This document shows positions 1 through 4,919 of a stretch of DNA of 5,388 nucleotides, one piece after another. The notes under the pieces are model-generated. The model saw only the letters and a list, made by a program, of their open reading frames with translations. It did no database searches and was not told the origin of the DNA. Where the stretch lies: the NCBI GenBank assembly GCA_937925525.1, contig CALALS010000038.1:1-5388 (forward strand), in the 5' to 3' direction. The first letter of the stretch is position 1, and every line of letters starts with the position of its first letter. The position numbers were made by a program, and so were the translations under genes. Origin of the DNA: an uncultured Flavobacteriales bacterium (lineage in GTDB: Bacteria > Bacteroidota > Bacteroidia > Flavobacteriales_E > Vicingaceae).

Positions 1-244
1 AATGCAATGCAGAATGCAGAATTCAGAGTTCAGATGCTTGCTCTTGGGGTTCAGATGGCAGAAAATGCAATGCAGAATGCAGAATTCAGAGTTCAGATGC
101 TTGCTCTTGGGGTTCAGATGGCAGAAAATGCAATGCAGAATGCAGAATTCAGAGTTCAGATGCTTGCTCTTGGGGTTCAGATGGCAGAAAATGCAATGCA
201 GAATGCAGAATTCAGAGTTCAGATGCTTGCTCTTGGGGTTCAGA
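1..244. repeat. 63-bp perfect tandem repeat (3.9 copies) made of nine heptamers
   Basis: The string AATGCAATGCAGAATGCAG starts at 1, 64, 127 and 190. The unit is 63 bp, and all copies are identical up to position 244, where the fourth breaks off. The array is cut by the left window edge, so the true copy number is unknown. Each unit divides into nine 7-bp words (AATGCAG, AATTCAG, AGTTCAG, ATGCTTG, CTCTTGG, GGTTCAG, ATGGCAG, AAAATGC, AATGCAG), suggesting that a heptamer repeat was later amplified as a 63-mer. Because 63 is divisible by three, reading frames persist through the array: all three forward frames and one reverse frame are open. Openness is therefore no sign of coding. There are no unique spacers, so it is not a CRISPR array. 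It is most likely an intergenic minisatellite. A repeat-encoded protein tail from a gene further left cannot be excluded. Confidence 0.95.
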
Positions 245-308
245 AGGGATGTTTGGTTGTATAATATCACAAGTTGGTGTGATAGATTGTTTTACCACTG
301 AACAAAGT

Positions 309-322
309 CCAGCGGGAGCTGG
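309..322 (-). terminator. weak terminator candidate downstream of the TIR operon
   Basis: On the minus strand, 17 bp past the TIR gene's stop codon, CCAGC and GCTGG form a 5-bp G+C-rich stem around a 4-base loop, followed by ACTTTGTT. The stem is short and the T run is interrupted, so this is only a plausible terminator. A second perfect stem, TATCACA/TGTGATA with a 6-base loop, lies at 265-284. The rest of the 95 bp between the tandem repeat and the TIR gene shows nothing else recognisable. Confidence 0.35.
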
Positions 323-339
323 GGAGAAATAAGATAAAA

Positions 340-1065
340 TTAAACTCTTTCTGCTAAACTTTCTTTAATATATATTTTAGCCCTTCGCATTTCCCTAATG
401 AGTTTTGATTTCCATGCACCATATTCATCAAATGGCTCATAAACAATCCCTTCATAATCACTAGGTTTTTCAATCTTTTTACCAACCTCATGTAATATAA
501 TAATATTTTTTCTTCCCACTTTACCTAAAAAATAACCCAATTCTAATAAAACATTCTGACGAACTCTTGGCCTCATTAATGAATCATTTTCTTTTAAACC
601 ACCTATATCGTCAGCAGAAAATAAAACAATTGCATACTCACAAGTTTCAGCATTTCTTAAAAACTTTTCGATTACAGTTTCGCCATTATTATACTCAGAT
701 TCAAGAACAACATAATCTAACCTAAGCCTACCAAGTAAGCTTGAAACTTTATCTCGCATAGAAATATCTCTTCCATGAACAATAAATATTTTTTTATTTT
801 CTTCTAATATCTTTCTCGCTAAATTCGAAATACTTTTTTGTATTTTCAGATGTAGTAAACGATCCTCACTACTTTTCCATGTAGATATTTTTTTTATCGC
901 TAAGAATATTTTAGTTAACTCATTATTGTATTCTGCATTTCTTAAAAAATGGTGAGAGTCAACAACATTTTTTATTTCATCAATATAAGCATCAAGTATT
1001 TTTTCAGACCCATCCTTATACTCAATTCTGTATACTTCATTAATAATTTTCTTTAATCTATTCAT
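340..1065 (-). CDS. TIR-domain protein, CAP12/Pycsar-effector type (predicted NADase)
   Basis: A 241-aa cytoplasmic protein. Residues 1-90 are charged, probably helical and match nothing I recognise. Residues 92-232 carry the motifs of the CAP12/PCTIR TIR family (Pfam PF10137): FIVHGRD (94-100), NNGETVIEKF (126-135), AIVLFSADDIGG (145-156), RQNVLLELGYFLGK (169-182), and a closing GAWKSKLIREM. Established knowledge: TIR domains of this family act as effectors in CBASS (TIR-STING) and Pycsar anti-phage systems, where on activation they cleave NAD+ and stop growth. E175, in the NVLLELG motif, is about 80 residues after the first strand and is my prediction for the catalytic glutamate. The start codon lies 2 bp after the stop of the upstream membrane-protein gene, with no clear ribosome binding site, so translation is probably coupled. 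No cyclic-nucleotide-binding or STING domain is visible; the N-terminal 90 residues may be the sensing or oligomerisation part. Family assignment is firm; the defence role is inferred. Confidence 0.9.
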   Translation of the reverse strand: MNRLKKIINEVYRIEYKDGSEKILDAYIDEIKNVVDSHHFLRNAEYNNELTKIFLAIKKISTWKSSEDRLLHLKIQKSISNLARKILEENKKIFIVHGRDISMRDKVSSLLGRLRLDYVVLESEYNNGETVIEKFLRNAETCEYAIVLFSADDIGGLKENDSLMRPRVRQNVLLELGYFLGKVGRKNIIILHEVGKKIEKPSDYEGIVYEPFDEYGAWKSKLIREMRRAKIYIKESLAERV

Positions 1066-1067
1066 AA

Positions 1068-1802
1068 TTAATCTTCGGACATATATCTATAAAACCTATT
1101 CCAGTTTTTTCCTTTATTATATAAATACGTACCACCTTTGTTAATTATACCATAGGCCTCCAGCTTTGCATAAAAACCGATAGGAATATTAACACTACTG
1201 AGGCTAAAACCATCAAAAATGTGTCTTACCAAATATGAATAATAATCAAGTTCATTTTTTGAATTTTTTATTGTAGTACTCAACATTTTTAAATCACTAA
1301 CCGAAACTTCAGCACCCGCTTGTTCAGATTTAATTGAATTTCCATCTTTTTGGGCTTCTAATAATGATTTTAGTTGTTCAATTTCTAAATTTTTATCAGT
1401 CAATATTTTTTCAATTCTTTTTTCTTGATTAAAAATTTGTTCTCGAAGTTCAATTGATTGTTCTAGTGTTAGAAGCTGTTTTAATTCAACTTTATTTTTT
1501 TGTTCTCTTCTCCACTTAATAAAACGAAGAGAAAGCCAATAAGCTCCATTAGAAATAAATGGGACAATAGTTAATAAAAGAACTGTTGAAATTAGAGGAT
1601 ATAGTATTAAATTTAATCCATCGCAAAAGTTTTCCGTTATATATGAAATTTTATCTGTATTTAACTGGTCTTCTGAAATAAAAATAGTTAGATAAACTAT
1701 TTTCCAATTCCAGACAAACCATGAAACAATTAAAGTTCCATAAAAAGGGCTTGTAGTTCTTTCATACAAAATTGCATTAAACGACTTTTTTATATCATCC
1801 AT
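1068..1802 (-). CDS. two-helix membrane protein with coiled coil and winged-helix-like C-terminus; partner of the TIR protein
   Basis: A 244-aa protein and the first gene of the operon. A short cytoplasmic start, with the ERTTSPFYGTLIVSW segment at 14-28, leads into a tryptophan-rich hydrophobic helix (about 20-42). A second helix follows at about 63-90, and then basic residues (RFIKWRREQK), so both termini should be inside the cell. Residues 100-152 are rich in E, K, L and Q in heptad-like order and probably form a coiled coil. Residues 165-244 look like a small winged-helix fold: FYAKLEAYGIIN followed by a hairpin (TYLYNKG). I recall the N-terminal segment (ER...NPF.G..I.SW) as common to uncharacterised bacterial membrane proteins, but cannot name the family. 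Tight linkage to a TIR effector suggests a membrane anchor, sensor or pore partner. The DNA is strikingly A+T-rich (15% G+C in the line at 1381-1440, counted by hand), consistent with horizontal acquisition. Confidence 0.85.
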   Translation of the reverse strand: MDDIKKSFNAILYERTTSPFYGTLIVSWFVWNWKIVYLTIFISEDQLNTDKISYITENFCDGLNLILYPLISTVLLLTIVPFISNGAYWLSLRFIKWRREQKNKVELKQLLTLEQSIELREQIFNQEKRIEKILTDKNLEIEQLKSLLEAQKDGNSIKSEQAGAEVSVSDLKMLSTTIKNSKNELDYYSYLVRHIFDGFSLSSVNIPIGFYAKLEAYGIINKGGTYLYNKGKNWNRFYRYMSED

Positions 1803-1855
1803 AAATAAAATAGTTAGGCAATCTTACTTCAAATAATTGAGATAGAGAGTAATAT

Positions 1856-1869
1856 AAAACTGTAGTTTT
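1856..1869. promoter_or_regulatory. perfect dyad upstream of the TIR operon, possible operator
   Basis: AAAACT-GT-AGTTTT is a perfect 6-bp inverted repeat about 53 bp upstream of the start codon of the membrane-protein gene (minus strand). Its 2-base centre is too short for an RNA hairpin but suits a dimeric DNA-binding protein. I found no good Bacteroidota -7/-33 promoter pair in this 186-bp spacer, so the promoter itself is unplaced. A+T-rich palindromes arise easily by chance. Confidence 0.25.
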
Positions 1870-1939
1870 CAAGGTTTTTTTAACAGTTTTTATTGTTTAA
1901 TGAAGGATATACTTATGACATACTGATTAATAACACTTT

Positions 1940-1974
1940 AAAAACACCTAGTTTTAAAAAAAATGGTTGTTTTT
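1940..1974 (-). terminator. weak A/T hairpin downstream of the secreted-protein gene
   Basis: The arms AAAAACACC (1940-1948) and GGTTGTTTTT (1965-1974) can pair with a single bulge around a 16-base loop. This lies 15 bp past the stop of the minus-strand gene at 1989-2516. It is mostly A-T pairs and may separate that gene from the TIR operon. The evidence is weak. Confidence 0.2.
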
Positions 1975-1988
1975 ACAAAAAAATTAAC

Positions 1989-2516
1989 TTAATGGCTTTT
2001 TATGGGGTAGGTTTTCTCACTAAGGATAATTTGTTTTTTTCCTGTATGTCCCGGGTGGTTGGCTTCTCCGCTTATATAAGCGGTAAGCACTATTTGCTTT
2101 TCATTTTTTTGGGTTACAATAACATATCCGCTAAGGTTTTCGTGAATAACCTTCATATCGGTATTGCTTTGTTTACTGGTCATGAGCCAATAGGGTTTTA
2201 TTTGTTCAGAAAAATAAAGGGTGTCGTTTAACTTTATTTTATCCGGCTGGGAAAAGCTTATGTAAATATCATCTTGGGTATAGCCATCCATAAAATTAAA
2301 CTTAAAGTATTTTTTATAATGGCACACTAAATTATTTCCTTTTATAATGGCTACTTCTGAAGATACGTCTGCATTAGTATATGCCAAGGCATCAGTGGTA
2401 TTAGTAGTATGTTGCACTACTGTAGGGTTTTCTGTAGCAGTAGGTTTGGTGGGTTTGGTAGGCTTTTGTGAAAACCCTAAAAAAGGAATAATAATAAAAA
2501 GTAGTAGTAAACGCAT
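1989..2516 (-). CDS. small secreted protein of unknown function
   Basis: A 175-aa protein with a clear Sec signal peptide: MR, then a run of leucines and isoleucines, ending GFSQ, with likely cleavage around S16/Q17. Next come three KPT units (18-26) and a Thr/Asn/Pro-rich stretch to about residue 45, resembling a flexible linker. The remainder (about 55-175) alternates short polar and hydrophobic runs (DIYISFS, DTLYFSE, SGYVIVTQ, QIVLTAYISGE), which suggests a beta-rich domain, ending with HPGHTGKKQIILSEK. There is no lipobox cysteine, no C-terminal sorting domain and no recognisable catalytic motif. It is transcribed away from the plus-strand gene at 2922 and toward the TIR operon, with a 186-bp gap, so it is probably not part of that operon. 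I do not recognise the family. Coding is supported by the signal peptide and by better sequence character than any overlapping frame. Confidence 0.8.
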   Translation of the reverse strand: MRLLLLFIIIPFLGFSQKPTKPTKPTATENPTVVQHTTNTTDALAYTNADVSSEVAIIKGNNLVCHYKKYFKFNFMDGYTQDDIYISFSQPDKIKLNDTLYFSEQIKPYWLMTSKQSNTDMKVIHENLSGYVIVTQKNEKQIVLTAYISGEANHPGHTGKKQIILSEKTYPIKSH

Positions 2517-2921
2517 GGTGTCGAATTTACAAATAAGATGTAAAACTTACTGAATTGCATAAGCTCTTTTCTTATTTTCTTGGTTTAGGAGAGGCAAAAT
2601 TGAATTTAGATCATAAGTTGCTATGTTCTATTTTATCATCTGTTAGTATAAAACAATAATTGTAGTTATTAATTTTTGCTGAATTGAAAGAGTACGCATT
2701 TATTAAAAGCCGGTAATACATTTACCCTATGTTAGTAAAGGACTTATTTTACAGATGGAATAGGTTTATTCACTTAGAAATTTTTAGGTGAAATATTTTT
2801 AAACCTACCATCAAATACCTAGTAAAAATAGGCTTTTAAATATTAAAAATCAGTTTTTTAGCTCTTTGGTAGCGGTTGTGAGGGCTGTACATTTGTAATG
2901 TAAAATTTAATAAAATACATT
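2517..2921. other. divergent intergenic region (405 bp)
   Basis: This spacer separates two divergent genes for secreted proteins and holds no credible gene. It contains the promoter at 2865-2895 and, at 2581-2594, the 14-base string TGGTTTAGGAGAGG. That string is identical to 3753-3766 and looks like a decayed piece of the hairpin repeat found at 3744-3768. Around 2761-2820, TAGGT and ACCTA occur repeatedly in both orientations with no clean hairpin. No convincing promoter for the minus-strand gene was found. Confidence 0.6.
2865..2895 (+). promoter_or_regulatory. Bacteroidota-type sigma promoter for the 2922 gene
   Basis: TTTG at 2865-2868 and TACATTTG at 2888-2895 are separated by exactly 19 bp. 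This fits the known Bacteroidota primary-sigma consensus (TTTG or TTG around -33 and TAnnTTTG at -7). Transcription would start near 2901-2903, giving a leader of about 20 nt that is A/T-rich and lacks a Shine-Dalgarno sequence, as is usual in this phylum. Confidence 0.75.
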
Positions 2922-3410
2922 ATGAAACAAATAATTATCACCTCAGTTCTACTTTTTATAACACTTGTTACTTATTCACAAAGCCCTGATTCTGTAAAGA
3001 ATAATAAATCTTATAAATTAAGCTACGAAGAGTTTCAAAATAAGTATGGAGTTGATGATACCAGTGCAGCACTTATTGACTTATTCTTTAGCAAACGAGA
3101 TGAAAAGGCCTTTGGTCAAATGACTATGTTACCCTTATCAACGGCAGTTACAGTGGTAATGCCTCCGGTAGCTATATACTTAGTGGCGGTGACCACCCCT
3201 ATTTTTGTTAACGGATTGATGGTACAGTTAAAGTACAGCAGAAAGAAACTATTAATGGCTCTTAATGATTATCATGAGCACAATATTTTGGATGACAATT
3301 ATACTCAAAAGGTAATAGCACTTATTGAGCGTAGTAAAGAGAATGAAGTTGAAGAGGCTTTTCAGGCAGGTTTGGATAAACTTAATGCCGGCTTAAGAGC
3401 AAGTAAATAA
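2922..3410 (+). CDS. secreted or membrane-associated protein of unknown function
   Basis: A 162-aa protein beginning with a signal peptide (MKQIIITSVLLFITLVTYSQ, cleavage near S19/Q20). The mature part starts with a polar segment containing SYEEFQNKYGVDD (34-46) and LIDLFFSKRD (51-60). A long hydrophobic stretch follows (about 68-101, with PP at 81-82) that could be one long or two short membrane helices, and then a charged helical tail (105-162). The SYEEF..KYG.DDTS..LIDLFF pattern feels familiar from small Bacteroidota proteins, but I cannot attach a function. It has a strong promoter just upstream, and a small membrane-protein gene follows 20 bp after its stop, so the two are probably co-transcribed up to the terminator at 3647-3675. 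The hydrophobic segment argues for retention in the inner membrane rather than release to the periplasm. Confidence 0.85.
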   Translation: MKQIIITSVLLFITLVTYSQSPDSVKNNKSYKLSYEEFQNKYGVDDTSAALIDLFFSKRDEKAFGQMTMLPLSTAVTVVMPPVAIYLVAVTTPIFVNGLMVQLKYSRKKLLMALNDYHEHNILDDNYTQKVIALIERSKENEVEEAFQAGLDKLNAGLRASK

Positions 3411-3430
3411 CCAACTTGAAAGTGAAGATT

Positions 3431-3619
3431 ATGGAAAATATATTTAACGGGAAAATGTTAGGTGAGTGCATAGATTGGCTTTATAAACTTCTATTCTACT
3501 ACTCAGAAAAAAAGTCAACAACTAAGAAAATAGAAGCAATTGCTATTGCGGCTTCGCCCGTTATACTTGCCATGGGATACATTATATTAACTGTATCGTA
3601 CTTTTTAACCAATGAATAG
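3431..3619 (+). CDS. 62-aa single-helix membrane protein
   Basis: A small protein with a polar N-terminal half (IDWLYKLLFYYSEKKSTTKK) and one C-terminal membrane helix (about 35-60). The tail is short (TNE), so it would be tail-anchored or span the membrane once. I chose ATG at 3431; an in-frame TTG at 3416 would add five residues but has no better ribosome binding site. It lies 20 bp downstream of the gene at 2922-3410, on the same strand and ahead of a probable terminator, so an operon with that gene is likely. Both products are membrane-associated and may interact. Function is unknown, and its small size leaves some doubt. Confidence 0.6.
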   Translation: MENIFNGKMLGECIDWLYKLLFYYSEKKSTTKKIEAIAIAASPVILAMGYIILTVSYFLTNE

Positions 3620-3646
3620 ATAAGGGTGATTATTTTAATGCTAAGT

Positions 3647-3675
3647 AAAGGTGCGACATTCTTCTCGCCTTTTTT
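3647..3675 (+). terminator. intrinsic terminator after the 2922-3619 operon
   Basis: Bases 3647-3656 (AAAGGTGCGA) pair with 3663-3672 (TCTCGCCTTT) around a 6-base loop, with one C/T mismatch and one G-T wobble. The T tract runs from 3670 to 3675. It starts 27 bp after the stop codon of the small membrane-protein gene, the expected place for a terminator. Confidence 0.55.
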
Positions 3676-3706
3676 GACCTCCTCCACAAACGCTATGCGT
3701 TTGGTA

Positions 3707-3735
3707 CTCCTCCTAATCATAGGAGGAGAGTTTTT
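3707..3735 (+). terminator. repeat hairpin A, followed by a T run
   Basis: CTCCTCCTA (3707-3715) and TAGGAGGAG (3720-3728) form a perfect 9-bp stem with loop ATCA, followed by AG and five Ts. In form it could act as a second, backup terminator for the operon ending at 3619. It is also one unit of the palindromic repeat cluster and shares loop and flank with the hairpin at 3809-3830. Confidence 0.5.
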
Positions 3736-3743
3736 CCTTTTAG

Positions 3744-3768
3744 CACCTCTCCTGGTTTAGGAGAGGTG
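3744..3768. repeat. repeat hairpin B (10-bp perfect stem)
   Basis: CACCTCTCCT (3744-3753) and AGGAGAGGTG (3759-3768) pair perfectly around the loop GGTTT, and a flanking G-T wobble can extend the stem. This is the longest perfect stem in the window. No T run follows, so it is unlikely to be a terminator on the plus strand. Confidence 0.85.
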
Positions 3769-3808
3769 TCGAACGAATGTGAGACGGAGAGGTAGTTGCT
3801 ACCACCTC

Positions 3809-3830
3809 CTCTGCCTAATCATAGGCGGAG
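3809..3830. repeat. repeat hairpin C, diverged copy of hairpin A
   Basis: CTCTGCCTA (3809-3817) and TAGGCGGAG (3822-3830) pair over 9 bp with one G-T wobble and the same ATCA loop as hairpin A, followed by the same AGTTT flank. Relative to hairpin A, a T-A pair has become G-C on both arms and a C-G pair has become T-G. The stem is therefore preserved while the sequence changes. Confidence 0.8.
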
Positions 3831-3865
3831 AGTTTAAGCTGTGCCGGAGAGGTAAATAAGTTTGG

Positions 3866-3891
3866 TTTAGTATTTGCTCTTTTATACTAAA
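3866..3891 (+). promoter_or_regulatory. inverted repeat just upstream of the 3900 gene
   Basis: TTTAGTAT (3866-3873) and ATACTAAA (3884-3891) form a perfect 8-bp inverted repeat around a 10-base centre, ending 8 bp before the ATG at 3900. The TATTTG inside it is a partial match to a Bacteroidota -7 element, so the dyad may overlap the promoter as an operator or form a leader hairpin. No matching -33 element was found. Confidence 0.3.
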
Positions 3892-3899
3892 TTTAGCGT

Positions 3900-4385
3900 A
3901 TGAAACAAATGGTATTTATAGCAACATTTTTATTTAGCTTTTGGTTAAATGCACAGCAAAGTCTAACCAATGGTATGCTGGTAAAAAGTGAAGCAAGTGA
4001 TTCCATATTTTTACTGTTGGACGAAACCAAATGCCATATAGCTAACCCTACTGTTTTTGAACAGTTATTTCGCCCATCGGCAAGTGTAAAAACATTGCCC
4101 GCTAATACGGTTAATGCTATTAGAACAGGTGTTTATTTAAATGAGGTGTACCTGGCCAAAGCCAAAAGAAAACCCCCAGTGTATTTGGTAGTGAACAACA
4201 CTAAACGCCACCTTTCTGATGCAAGCACCTTTGAGCGGTTTCGATTTGACTGGGGAAAAATTAAAGAAGTTAAGCGTAAACATTTAAAGCGTATGCCCGA
4301 TGGTGCTCCTATAAAAGCAAACAGTTTTATAATTATAATACCCGAAAAAATAGAAGAGCCTATGCCTTGTGGGGTAAAGGATTAA
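3900..4385 (+). CDS. secreted protein with two surface-protein-type repeats
   Basis: A 161-aa protein with a signal peptide (residues 1-19, ending LNAQ). The mature part is two diverged copies of one module. Copy 1 (about 24-79) contains GMLVK, SIFLLLDETKCHIANPTVFE and a shortened tail. Copy 2 (about 83-139) contains YLAK, PPVYLVVNNTKRHLSDASTFE, FDWGKIKEV and MPDGAPIKA. The pattern (V/I)YL(V/L)..N..KRHI.....F...... W..V.EV....L...P.G..I resembles a short repeat seen in many extracellular bacterial proteins, usually beside enzymatic or adhesion domains. Here it stands alone. The exact ligand of such modules is not known to me. The gene ends 9 bp from the stop of the convergent acetyltransferase gene. 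Only a weak 5-bp A/T hairpin (4388-4400) lies between them, so read-through into antisense is possible. The domain parallel is from memory. Confidence 0.8.
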   Translation: MKQMVFIATFLFSFWLNAQQSLTNGMLVKSEASDSIFLLLDETKCHIANPTVFEQLFRPSASVKTLPANTVNAIRTGVYLNEVYLAKAKRKPPVYLVVNNTKRHLSDASTFERFRFDWGKIKEVKRKHLKRMPDGAPIKANSFIIIIPEKIEEPMPCGVKD

Positions 4386-4394
4386 AAGTTTATA

Positions 4395-4889
4395 CTAAAC
4401 AAAGTTGCCTAGTTTAAGCTGCCAGTAAGCTACATCTACCCACTTATCAAATTTATACCCCACCTCAGAAAAGTGTGCAACTTTTGTATATCCCAAATTT
4501 TCATGCAATGCAACACTTTTTAAATTGGGTAAAGCAATACCGCCAATAGCTGTATGATAATTTTTTTCTTTTAACTGAAGAAGTAATGCTCTGTATAGCT
4601 TTTTACCTATACCCTTTCCTTCTTCTCCGTTTCTTAAATATATACTGGTTTCTACAGAATGTTTATAGGCACACCGGCTTTTCCAATCGGTAGCATAGGC
4701 ATACCCAAACACTTCTCCGTTTAATTCATAAACCAACCAAGGAAATTTGGCTGAAGTTTCTTGTATTCTGTTTTCAAAATCTATAGCTGTGGTAGGCTTT
4801 TCTTCAAAAGTAACAGTGGTATGCGCAATATAATAATTGTATATATCGCTAAGTTGTTGCGCATGTTTTATGGAAGCATCAATTATCAT
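4395..4889 (-). CDS. GNAT N-acetyltransferase, phosphinothricin-acetyltransferase/MnaT-like
   Basis: A 164-aa protein, full length for this family. It uses acetyl-CoA to acetylate the amino group of small molecules; relatives act on phosphinothricin, methionine sulfoximine or other amino acids, and the substrate here cannot be told. Family features in order: SDIYNYYIAHTTVTFEE (14-30), PWLVYELNGEVFGYAYATDW (50-69), AYKHSVETSIYL (74-85), the acetyl-CoA-binding loop GKGIGKKLYRALL (91-103), and ALHENLGYTKVAHFSEVGYK (127-146) before the closing W.DVAYWQL. The usual R or Q starting the R-G-x-G-x-G/A loop is replaced by E90. This is a single gene on the minus strand, convergent with 3900-4385 and divergent from 5075. 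Upstream, TAAACTTG (4894-4901, minus) is a near match to a -7 element but sits very close to the ATG and has no clear -33 partner. Confidence 0.92.
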   Translation of the reverse strand: MIIDASIKHAQQLSDIYNYYIAHTTVTFEEKPTTAIDFENRIQETSAKFPWLVYELNGEVFGYAYATDWKSRCAYKHSVETSIYLRNGEEGKGIGKKLYRALLLQLKEKNYHTAIGGIALPNLKSVALHENLGYTKVAHFSEVGYKFDKWVDVAYWQLKLGNFV

Positions 4890-4919
4890 AAAGCAAGTTT
4901 ACTTAAATAAATTATTTAC

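Larger units (their letters stand above)
3676..3854. repeat. cluster of REP-like palindromic repeats
   Basis: This 180-bp gene-free stretch is far more G+C-rich and symmetrical than its surroundings. In order it holds stems CAAACGC/GCGTTTG (3687-3703), CTCCTCCTA/TAGGAGGAG (3707-3728), CACCTCTCCT/AGGAGAGGTG (3744-3768), GGTAG/CTACC (3791-3803) and CTCTGCCTA/TAGGCGGAG (3809-3830). The word GGAGAGGT occurs three times (3760, 3786, 3846). Similar CCTCTCC/GGAGAGG elements are, as I recall, dispersed between genes in many Bacteroidota genomes. Here several elements appear joined. No REP-associated transposase gene lies in the window. Confidence 0.85.

Noticed and set aside
1..244. CRISPR array
   Set aside because: The copies are joined directly, with no unique spacers between them.
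1..301. Forward reading frames of 85-99 codons through the tandem repeat, plus a third frame open to the stop at 330-332 with a 27-aa ATG frame at 249-332
   Set aside because: The repeat length is a multiple of three and the unit has no stop in any forward frame, so openness is automatic. The products are simple repeats with no protein character.
340..1802. A complete CBASS or Pycsar system
   Set aside because: No nucleotidyltransferase or cyclase gene, and no cyclic-nucleotide sensor domain, is present next to the TIR gene within the window.
1893..2231. Plus-strand reading frame of 112 codons
   Set aside because: Mostly antisense to the secreted-protein gene at 1989-2516, which has a clear signal peptide. 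The plus-strand product has no such features.
2347..2553. Plus-strand reading frame of 68 codons
   Set aside because: It is antisense to the signal peptide and KPT region of the 1989-2516 gene; its valine- and glycine-rich product reflects that repeat.
3499..3720. Minus-strand reading frame of 73 codons
   Set aside because: It runs through the terminator and palindromic repeats and is antisense to the small membrane-protein gene.
3831..4421. An 11-base match AGTTTAAGCTG at 3831-3841 and 4411-4421 as a repeat or attachment site
   Set aside because: Matches of this length are expected by chance in 5.4 kb, and the second lies within the end of the acetyltransferase gene.
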